Positions 7,311 through 13,675 of a DNA stretch of 13,837 nt are shown here, in pieces (position 1 is the stretch's first letter; every line of letters begins with the position of its first letter). The DNA comes from JBDRLV01 sp043812755 (GTDB taxonomy: Bacteria; Patescibacteriota; Patescibacteriia; UBA9934; GWF2-40-263). A model generated the notes under the pieces. The model searched no databases. It was given only the letters and a program-made list of their open reading frames with translations, and was not told where the DNA came from. The DNA lies in assembly GCA_043812755.1 (NCBI GenBank), contig JBDRLV010000061.1:1-13837 (forward strand), written 5' to 3'. The position numbers and the translations under genes were made by a program.

Positions 7311-9050
7311 TTAGCCATATTGTTCTAAATATTTTAAGTAGCAGTCACGGCAATAAATCTTTCTTTCAGGATAATGTTTATTTTTTGTAGAAATAATACT
7401 CTTATTACACTGCGAACAATTTGTTTCAAAAAATACAGCAGATCCCTGCTCTTGAATCAAATCTAAAACTCTTTTGACAAAATGAACATTGGCTGGTGCA
7501 AGTTTCTGTGCCCTATAAAAATCAATCTCTGGTTTTATGAAAGCAAATTTGCGATTAAAACCTTCATCAAAAATTGGTTTGTTAATCCACTCATCGCTTA
7601 AACCATCAATGCAATCTGGAATCGCATTTGTCTGAACCACTTTATCCATGTCAGGCTCAGGTCCAGCAGCCCCCATGCTTTCGGGCTCATACACACGCGC
7701 ACCAAGCTTTTTCATTTCATCCGCATCAGACATATAAATTATTGGCGCACCACAATACAGAGGATACACAAGAAGCAAAGAAAGTGGTAATGGTTCACCA
7801 TACTCGCCTCGATCCAACATTGCACACTTTAGCTCATCTACTTTCTGCCAATACCCTTCTTCACTATATTGTTTGTTTAAAATGCAGAACTTCTTTCTTT
7901 GCAAACCAACACATGCGAAACAATTTTCACAATTATAACAATATATACAATACTCCATGTTTTGTGAATCTTTTACTGTATGACAAAATTTTACATTGGC
8001 ACTTGAAACAGCTGTGTTCGTACAATAAATATTATTCGCTGCAACAGGTGCTGCAACAAATGCACAATCGTATGAATTGTCATACAAATATGTTCCGTAA
8101 TAAATATTTCTAAAAGGGCCGTCTATGCCGTTCACTACATATTTGCAATCAGTTGCATTGTTCATGTAATCTCCCACCACATTTGTACAGTGCTCCTTAA
8201 AACTTTCAGGAAAAATAGTTTGCTCTTTCATTAGTGAAGTGAACTTTAATTTCCACGATTCTAAATTTGATCTGCAACCAAGATTTACTTCAGCATGCTT
8301 TTGTTCCCAATCTTCTTTTGAGAGTTGTTCATTGAACCAAATATATTGACGGTTGCGCTTGTTTGTTGCTCCAAAACAATAACTACAATTATGACAATCA
8401 AATATAAAATCGCACTCCATGCAGTCTAAGCACTGAAGTGCAAATCTAACTTTGTACAAACGATGTGACTGAACAACATGAAATGAATTTTTGATTTGAG
8501 TTGATGCTGATATCTCACTACAATTTTCTATATCAAAAGAATCAACACTAAAGAGAGAATTTTTTGAACGACATGCTAAATTAAAATAACTGTTTACATC
8601 ACCCATTGATGCCAGAACAATTGAATTAACAGGTTCTTTAATAAATTTTGTGCCAGGCAATGGTACATTTTTTTGCAGAGTAACAAGCTGGTCCAACAAG
8701 CTTGTTTGGGCATTTACTACTGAATTATTATCTAGAAAATCTTTTGCATACCACTCTTGATCTGGAAGCGCTTTAAAACCTGAATTTGGATGAATAGCTG
8801 AAACAAACTGTTTACCTGTTTCCGGATGCGTCTGGTACCAAAATTGATACATTATATAAAAAGATACTAGCTGTTTCATCCTGGTTAATGGCGAACGCTT
8901 TGAAGGTGGTACATTAAACTTTTTGTACCAACCGATTTCTTCTTGTGTCATTTGCCATTTTTCGCCCGTGAGTTCACAAACCCGCTCGCCAGGTTCTGTG
9001 GCGTCGAGGATTTCCTTGACCTTGGAATCGTAGTTTGGGGTTTTGCTCAT
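7311..9050 (-). CDS. Array gene 5: Cys-rich tandem-array protein, 579 aa
   Basis: This complete family member is of the same general type as genes 1, 2 and 6. In MSK numbering it has C25, KW31-32, KFNVPPS, an aromatic patch (FYIMYQFWYQ, about 64-73) and GDVNSYF at 150-156. The first cluster is at 210-225, with DCMECDFIFDC and then HNCSYCFGATNKRN. The second cluster reads YCIYCYNCENCFACVGL, with Ala replacing the usual Gly in FGC. The C-terminal CxxC-x18-CxxC is at 545, 548, 567 and 570. It has about 28 Cys. The start is uncertain: an upstream in-frame ATG at 9056 would add Met-Cys. I prefer 9050 because every other copy starts MSK or MSN. However, the AGGATGAC contributed by element R3 is better spaced (7 nt) for 9056. 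Function unknown. Confidence 0.92.
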   Translation of the reverse strand: MSKTPNYDSKVKEILDATEPGERVCELTGEKWQMTQEEIGWYKKFNVPPSKRSPLTRMKQLVSFYIMYQFWYQTHPETGKQFVSAIHPNSGFKALPDQEWYAKDFLDNNSVVNAQTSLLDQLVTLQKNVPLPGTKFIKEPVNSIVLASMGDVNSYFNLACRSKNSLFSVDSFDIENCSEISASTQIKNSFHVVQSHRLYKVRFALQCLDCMECDFIFDCHNCSYCFGATNKRNRQYIWFNEQLSKEDWEQKHAEVNLGCRSNLESWKLKFTSLMKEQTIFPESFKEHCTNVVGDYMNNATDCKYVVNGIDGPFRNIYYGTYLYDNSYDCAFVAAPVAANNIYCTNTAVSSANVKFCHTVKDSQNMEYCIYCYNCENCFACVGLQRKKFCILNKQYSEEGYWQKVDELKCAMLDRGEYGEPLPLSLLLVYPLYCGAPIIYMSDADEMKKLGARVYEPESMGAAGPEPDMDKVVQTNAIPDCIDGLSDEWINKPIFDEGFNRKFAFIKPEIDFYRAQKLAPANVHFVKRVLDLIQEQGSAVFFETNCSQCNKSIISTKNKHYPERKIYCRDCYLKYLEQYG

Positions 9051-9058
9051 ACACATCT

Positions 9059-9135
9059 GTCATCCTGAGCGTAGCGAAGGATCCCATTGTTATTCAATGA
9101 GATTCTTCGTCGGCCTTCGGCCTACTCAGAATGAC
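9059..9135 (-). repeat. Cloverleaf-type palindromic element, copy R3
   Basis: This 77-bp element lies between genes 6 and 5, starting 8 bp after the stop of gene 6. Its end reaches to within 2 nt of the upstream ATG of gene 5 (9056), so it contributes the sequence just before that start. The outer and central arms are as in R2. The right side arm is a clean GGCC-TTC-GGCC; the left side arm is short (CG-TAG-CG). Confidence 0.85.
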
Positions 9136-9143
9136 AAGTTATT

Positions 9144-10883
9144 TTAGCCGTGTTGTTCTAAATACTTAAGATAACACTCATGACAATAAACTTTCTTATT
9201 TGGGAACGCTCTGTTAAATGCTGTCTTTAATTCTTTTGAGCACTGCTCGCATTTAACATCTATCATCCGTCCACAATTAAGCTGTGAGTACAACTCAAGT
9301 ACACGACGAATAAAATGTTTGTTTGATGCAGCAATACCCATCTTTTTATACATCTCAAGCTCAGGTTTGTAATAAGTGAACTTTCGACCTTGCACTGGAT
9401 CATTAATAGGCTTATTGGCCCATTCGTCAGGATTGATATCTTTAATATTATCCGGAACAGTTTCAGGATCTAAAGCCTCAACATTCTCTGTTAACTTTTC
9501 TCCATATGCATCATAAGACGATGGCTCAAAATCAAGAGCACCGAGAATTTTTCCTTCATCAGGTTCAGCTGCATAATAAATTGGCGCTCCTGCTTCTGGA
9601 AAGTACCCAGGCCCCATAGACATTGGAAAAAACTGACCATACTCTCCACGATCCAACATCGCGCACTTTAGCTCATCTACTTTTTGCCAATACTCCTGTT
9701 CTGAATATTCTTTATTAAAAATATGAAAACGTTTCTTGCGCAACCCAATACACCCAAAACAATGTGTGCAGTCATAACAAGTCATGCAGTATTCACAATC
9801 ATCACATCTGTTTGTGCAGAATCCAAATTTACAGTTTGCAGCAGGCAAAGGCCCAAAACACCCATAAACATTTTGAGCAACAACTCCAGCACTGAACATT
9901 ACATTTTCAGACTTTTCAAATAATGCAAAACTGTAGCATGCAGTACTACTGTCCTCAGCCATCCAAACGTCCTTTAGATCATGACATCGGATTAAATATT
10001 CTCCAGTGCAATCATCACATTGAACATTAAAATTCTCTGGCCAAACAGCTTTGTCCTGCATGATCTCGTTATAGAATCGCTCCTTGTACTCTTCCAAAGT
10101 CTTTCGGCTACCAAGATCAATAGCCGCAACCTTATCACGCCAAACTTGTTCAGAAAGCTGTTCATTAAATAACAAGAACTTTGCATTACGCTTGTTCCAT
10201 GCACCAAAGCAGTTTTCACAATTGCGACAATCAAATACAAATGAACAATTCATACAATCAAAAGATTCACGAACAAACTTTGATCCATGAATTCTTTGCG
10301 AGTGCAAAGCATTAAATGAGTTCGTGATTTTATTTGAAGTTTGAAATTCTGCAGAGCTCTCAACATCAAGTGAATCGTTTCCAAAAAAACAATTCTTTGT
10401 TCTGCATCCGCTAACGTAGTAAGAATTAACATCTCCAAACGAAGCACGAGAAATTGAATTCTCAGGAATCTCCATATTCCGTGAGTGATTGATTGGAACC
10501 TCAAGTTGCAGATCTCGCATTATCTCAAAAAATGGACGCTCAGAATCATACTCACGATTTATCTTTGCAAAATCCTGTGCAAACCATTTGTCATCAGGGA
10601 GAATTTTAATGCCAGTTGCAGGATGAATATGCGATAACACTGGCTTGCCGGTTTCATAATCCTTATTCCACCACCACTGATAAGCAGCAGCGTAGCCTAA
10701 AAGAATTTTCATCCAAGTTAAATGGCACCATGGGCTTGGTGGCACATTAAATTTGCGATACCAATCAATCTCATTCTGATCCATCATCCATTTTTCACCT
10801 GTGAGAGCACAAGATCTTTCAGATGGTTGGAGATTGTCTAGTATTGTTTTGACTTTCTGATCGTAATTTGGGGCTTTTGACAT
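9144..10883 (-). CDS. Array gene 6: Cys-rich tandem-array protein, 579 aa
   Basis: This complete family member begins MSKAPNYDQKVKTILDNL. It has an altered PSERSC instead of PGERVC, WYRKFNVPPS, a patch LLGYAAAYQWWWNKDYETGK, and ASFGDVNSYY. The first cluster reads DCMNCSFVFDC, then RNCENCFGAWNKRN. The second cluster is particularly Cys-dense (FCTNRCDDCEYCMTCYDC, then HCFGCIGL). The C-terminal CxxC-x18-CxxC is at 545, 548, 567 and 570, ending YLKYLEQHG. It has about 29 Cys. An in-frame ATG at 10889 would add Met-His. I choose 10883 because it matches the family and has an AGG 8 nt upstream; that AGG would be only 2 nt from the other ATG. Function unknown; metal binding inferred from the CxxC pairs. 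Confidence 0.93.
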   Translation of the reverse strand: MSKAPNYDQKVKTILDNLQPSERSCALTGEKWMMDQNEIDWYRKFNVPPSPWCHLTWMKILLGYAAAYQWWWNKDYETGKPVLSHIHPATGIKILPDDKWFAQDFAKINREYDSERPFFEIMRDLQLEVPINHSRNMEIPENSISRASFGDVNSYYVSGCRTKNCFFGNDSLDVESSAEFQTSNKITNSFNALHSQRIHGSKFVRESFDCMNCSFVFDCRNCENCFGAWNKRNAKFLLFNEQLSEQVWRDKVAAIDLGSRKTLEEYKERFYNEIMQDKAVWPENFNVQCDDCTGEYLIRCHDLKDVWMAEDSSTACYSFALFEKSENVMFSAGVVAQNVYGCFGPLPAANCKFGFCTNRCDDCEYCMTCYDCTHCFGCIGLRKKRFHIFNKEYSEQEYWQKVDELKCAMLDRGEYGQFFPMSMGPGYFPEAGAPIYYAAEPDEGKILGALDFEPSSYDAYGEKLTENVEALDPETVPDNIKDINPDEWANKPINDPVQGRKFTYYKPELEMYKKMGIAASNKHFIRRVLELYSQLNCGRMIDVKCEQCSKELKTAFNRAFPNKKVYCHECYLKYLEQHG

Positions 10884-10891
10884 ATGCATTA

Positions 10892-10894
10892 CCT
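10892..10894 (-). promoter_or_regulatory. Candidate Shine-Dalgarno core for gene 6
   Basis: AGG on the minus strand lies 8 nt before ATG 10883 and directly abuts element R4. It decides the start in favour of 10883 over 10889. It is the only family start in this window with a usable, if short, Shine-Dalgarno core at normal spacing. Confidence 0.4.
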
Positions 10895-10974
10895 GTCATC
10901 CTGAGGAACGAAGTGACGAAGGATCCCATTGATCGTTGGGATTCTTCGGGCCGTTAGACGGCCCTCAGAATGAC
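10895..10974 (-). repeat. Cloverleaf-type palindromic element, copy R4
   Basis: This 80-bp element fills the spacer between genes 7 and 6, starting 9 bp after the stop of gene 7. The outer arms are GTCATCCTGAG/CTCAGAATGAC. The central arm is GAAGGATCCCATTG with CGTTGGGATTCTTC, slightly weaker near the loop. The right side arm is a perfect 7-bp hairpin, GGGCCGT-TAG-ACGGCCC, quite different in sequence from the same arm in R2 and R3. The left side arm is weak. Confidence 0.85.
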
Positions 10975-10983
10975 AAATTAATA

Positions 10984-12720
10984 TTATCCATTAGTTTCTA
11001 AGTATTTAATATAGCATTTCTGACAAAAAATCTTGCGGTCAGGATACAAGCGATTCTTTGCATATTCAACTTCCTTTTTACATAATGCGCAAATTCCTGA
11101 TTGATATTCATCCAAGTTTAGCTCGAACCATAAATTCCATACACGACTAATAAAATGCTTAGCTGGAATAGGAGTTTTTAATTTCTTATATAATTCTAAT
11201 TCAAGCGGATGATAAGTAAAAGGTCGATTATATAATTCAGGGTCTTGAAATACATGTTTACTAAATGATTCAGTTTCAATAGTATCAACAGCATCAGGCA
11301 CAAAATTCAAATCTTCAAATGTTTTACCTTCCCAATCTCCAAAAGCCCCATTGAGCCCATGATCATACGATTGAATACTTAATTCTTGTTTTTCTTTTTC
11401 AGCCCAATCACTAAAAATTGTACGGCCATTTGATGAATCATGCGGAACACAAGTAAAGGCACCAGAAAAATATTTACCATATTCTCCACGCTCAAGCATA
11501 TCACATTTAATATGATCAAGAAGAGCCCAATATTCGACTTCACTATATTGCTTATTTAAAATACAAAAATTTTTATGCCTAATATTTGTACAACCAAAAC
11601 AATTTTCACACTCAGAACATTCAATGCAATACTCAACATTTTGACACTGAGAAACAAAATAAGAAAAATACGCTTGTTTACAGTTAATTGCCGCTGGACT
11701 TTCATAACAATTATTTGAACCTGGAAATAATCCAAACGCATTATGTTCTGCTCCTGACTGACTCCAAATGGAATACCACTCATCTTTTGCATTTTCACTT
11801 CCCCAGCATTTATAACAATCAATACACTTATCCAAATAATCTCCAGATGAATTCTGACAGTTAGTGATAAAACCATTTGGCCACACAGCTTGCGAATTTA
11901 ATACATCACGAAACTTAGCTTCATGCTCATTCATTACTGATCGCGAACAAGTATTTACCTGCGCAAATCTTGTTTCCCATTCTTCTTGCGTTAACTGCTC
12001 ATTAAACCATAAGTATTTTTTATAGCGTTTATTCCATGCACCAAAACAATGTTCACAATTTCTGCAATCAAACATAAACCAACAATTCATACAGTCATAC
12101 GATTGACGAATCCAGTAGCAATTTGAAATACGATGTGAGTGACAAATATTCTGTGATTGAAAGATGTTGTTTGAAAGCACTGCCTCAACAGTATCTTCTG
12201 CATCCGTTACATTTTCCATATAGGCGCAACGCTTTGATTTGGTTGCAACAACAAAATAACTATTCTCATCTCCAAATGAAGCTCGTGCTATGGAGTTGTG
12301 TGGAGGTGTAAAATTTTTACTTACACTGAACGGAACAGTTTTTACAAGCTGTAAAAACTGATTAAAGAAACCTTGTCCAAAATCGTACACAACACCCATG
12401 TTTGTATAATCGCTTGAAAACCATTCTTTATCTGAGACAACTTTAAACCCTGAGTGCGGATGAACATGTGTCAAAATCTTTTTCCCAGTTGTTGCATCTT
12501 TGTTCCACCACCAAGAAAAACCAGCCCATGCAGCGCCGAATAATTTCATGCGTGTTTCAGGTGCGTATGGCGATGGTGGCACGAAAAAATCTTTATACCA
12601 CTGGATTTCTTTTTCTGTCATTGTCCATTGATTGCCTGAGGCAACGCAAACCCGCTCGCCAGGCACTGTGGCGTCGAGGATTGTTTTGATTTTCAAGTCA
12701 AAATTTGGTGTATTACTCAT
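10984..12720 (-). CDS. Array gene 7: Cys-rich tandem-array protein, 578 aa; first of the run
   Basis: This complete, promoter-proximal copy begins MSNTPNFDLKIKTIL as gene 3 does, but its body groups with gene 4: GFSWWWNKD, AWNKRYKK, DKCIDCYKCW, CQNVEYCIECSECENCFGC, AFGDW, HPLELELYKKL. The first cluster is at 210-225 (MNCWFMFDC, an unusual Trp after the second Cys). The second cluster is followed by TNIRHK instead of VGLKHK. The C-terminal CxxC-x18-CxxC is at 544, 547, 566 and 569, ending IKYLETNG. It has about 29 Cys. The mixed affinities (start like gene 3, body like gene 4) suggest a recombinant. A ghost start and hairpin lie just upstream. Function unknown. Confidence 0.93.
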   Translation of the reverse strand: MSNTPNFDLKIKTILDATVPGERVCVASGNQWTMTEKEIQWYKDFFVPPSPYAPETRMKLFGAAWAGFSWWWNKDATTGKKILTHVHPHSGFKVVSDKEWFSSDYTNMGVVYDFGQGFFNQFLQLVKTVPFSVSKNFTPPHNSIARASFGDENSYFVVATKSKRCAYMENVTDAEDTVEAVLSNNIFQSQNICHSHRISNCYWIRQSYDCMNCWFMFDCRNCEHCFGAWNKRYKKYLWFNEQLTQEEWETRFAQVNTCSRSVMNEHEAKFRDVLNSQAVWPNGFITNCQNSSGDYLDKCIDCYKCWGSENAKDEWYSIWSQSGAEHNAFGLFPGSNNCYESPAAINCKQAYFSYFVSQCQNVEYCIECSECENCFGCTNIRHKNFCILNKQYSEVEYWALLDHIKCDMLERGEYGKYFSGAFTCVPHDSSNGRTIFSDWAEKEKQELSIQSYDHGLNGAFGDWEGKTFEDLNFVPDAVDTIETESFSKHVFQDPELYNRPFTYHPLELELYKKLKTPIPAKHFISRVWNLWFELNLDEYQSGICALCKKEVEYAKNRLYPDRKIFCQKCYIKYLETNG

Positions 12721-12722
12721 AT
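12676..12722 (-). repeat. 47-bp segment identical to the start of gene 3
   Basis: These bases are the partner of 5263-5309, with no mismatch seen. The identity ends 2 bp upstream of the ATG. Further upstream, both copies carry a similar hairpin and a ghost start codon. Confidence 0.8.
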
Positions 12723-12728
12723 TATTAA

Positions 12729-12763
12729 ATCCCTAACGAAGCTCTGAAAGAGCGAAGTGGGAT
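12729..12763. repeat. Hairpin upstream of gene 7, homologous to 5323-5356
   Basis: ATCCC pairs with GGGAT and GCTCT with AGAGC around a central GAA, with a few mismatches. It sits between the ghost start (ATG at 12777) and gene 7, the same arrangement as upstream of gene 3. Confidence 0.55.
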
Positions 12764-12777
12764 GGGGTTTGGGACAT
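12733..12777 (-). pseudogene. Ghost array start (MSQTP) upstream of gene 7
   Basis: The minus strand from ATG 12777 reads MSQTPSHFALSELR and then stops with TAG at 12733-12735. MSQTP resembles the array N-terminus MSKTP; the rest is hairpin sequence. By itself this would be weak, but it mirrors the clearer ghost at 5383 in both position and adjoining hairpin. It may be a degraded paralog start. Confidence 0.5.
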
Positions 12778-12780
12778 AAT

Positions 12781-12810
12781 ATTATATTAATGACCAATGA
12801 CCAATGACCA
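12781..12810 (-). promoter_or_regulatory. Weak candidate promoter for the array
   Basis: On the minus strand, TGGTCA (12810-12805) and a perfect TATAAT (12786-12781) are separated by 18 nt. Transcription would start near the ghost ATG and give a leader of about 55 nt for gene 7. The -35-like box is part of the local TGGTCATT repeats, so the match may be chance. No comparable box pair was found upstream of the other copies, which fits one transcript but does not prove it. Confidence 0.3.
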
Positions 12811-12833
12811 ATTCACAATGAATGACCAATGAC
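12789..12833. repeat. AATGACC heptamer repeats upstream of gene 7
   Basis: Three tandem AATGACC units (12789-12809) are followed by AATTCACAATG and a further AATGACCAATGAC. The segment ACCAATTCACAATG at 12807-12820 plus AATGACCAAT recurs at 1645-1671 next to gene 1, so similar short repeats bracket genes 2-7. It could be a site of slippage or recombination, or a binding site for a regulator. Confidence 0.65.
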
Positions 12834-12856
12834 TTAATGTCAAAATGTTTTATTAT

Positions 12857-13654
12857 TTATTCATTTTTTTTAAATTCCGTCTCAGGATGAAATGCTGGAT
12901 TGGTAGGTTTAATGAATGCCACATTTGGTGCACCTCCTATTTGGTCAATATCACTTGTACGACGCTGTAAAAGCCATAAGGCACCTTCAATATCAGCAGG
13001 ATGAGGAATGTAACCAAGATTACGCTCCTTCTCAGCCCTATCCACTAAACGATCTCGGTTTCCAGAGATAGGTAAATCTGGGTGTTCAGCTAACCATTGT
13101 TTCAACCAATTTGGATCAATAACCAATGATGCAATAGCACTTAATCTTGTTTCAACATGAATCCAATTACTTTCTAATTCAGGCAATTTTTGTTCTAATT
13201 TTTTTATAGCTTCTTCTAAGGCCCTAAGGGCAAGCTCACCAAAACCTTTGCCACGAAAACCACTTTCTTTATCAATCCGTCGTGTGTGAACAATCCAGAA
13301 ACGTTCTTTGCTTCGATCTGTGGTCTGGTGTGTTACGTCATCCATTTGCGTTGTGAGGGTTGATTTGAAACTTAAAACCCTTTCTCCTGAATCAGCGAAT
13401 CCTTCTAATTCAATGCGACCTAGGTGCGTAAGGTGTTTGTGCTCTGGATTATTTACGACCTCTACTGTAAGCATTCCTTTTATTTCCTGCCCTTGAGATC
13501 GTAAGGGAATTTCAACAGTTCTACGAATTTCAAACTCATCTTCCTTTCCAGAAACACTCATGTCAGGTAATTTGAAATCAACGTGAAGTGCATGACGAGT
13601 TTCCGTTTGCGCAGTATTTTTAAATGAGATGTCTCTTGGATTTGATTCTGTCAT
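12857..13654 (-). CDS. GNAT-like acetyltransferase domain protein, 265 aa
   Basis: The best recognisable piece is GFRGKGFGELALRALEEAI at about 132-150. It fits the acetyl-CoA binding motif A of GNAT enzymes (R-x-x-G-x-G, here R134, G137, G139, followed by a helix). It is preceded by a strand-like segment (FWIVHTRRI) and followed by WIHVETRLSAIASLVI, which could be the next strand and helix. Residues 1-115 are hydrophilic with possible beta strands (MLTVEVVN, GRIELEGF) and match nothing I know. The protein is not related to the array family and has almost no Cys. It lies upstream of gene 7 on the same strand, 136 bp away across a repeat-containing spacer, so co-transcription is uncertain. The start at 13654 is the first Met of the frame and lacks a clear Shine-Dalgarno. 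Substrate unknown. Confidence 0.75.
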   Translation of the reverse strand: MTESNPRDISFKNTAQTETRHALHVDFKLPDMSVSGKEDEFEIRRTVEIPLRSQGQEIKGMLTVEVVNNPEHKHLTHLGRIELEGFADSGERVLSFKSTLTTQMDDVTHQTTDRSKERFWIVHTRRIDKESGFRGKGFGELALRALEEAIKKLEQKLPELESNWIHVETRLSAIASLVIDPNWLKQWLAEHPDLPISGNRDRLVDRAEKERNLGYIPHPADIEGALWLLQRRTSDIDQIGGAPNVAFIKPTNPAFHPETEFKKNE

Positions 13655-13675
13655 ACTTTATTAATCTATTTAGCA

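Noticed and set aside
5395..10974. CRISPR array
   Set aside because: The four repeats are about 80 bp, palindromic and separated by whole genes, with no short regular spacers and no cas genes.
1758..12720. Rubredoxin, ferredoxin or known zinc-finger transcription factor identity
   Set aside because: Although CxxC pairs are abundant, the spacings in clusters 1 and 2 do not fit rubredoxin knuckles, 4Fe-4S ferredoxin CxxCxxCxxxCP, or classical C2H2/C4 fingers. Only the C-terminal pair looks like a generic ribbon.
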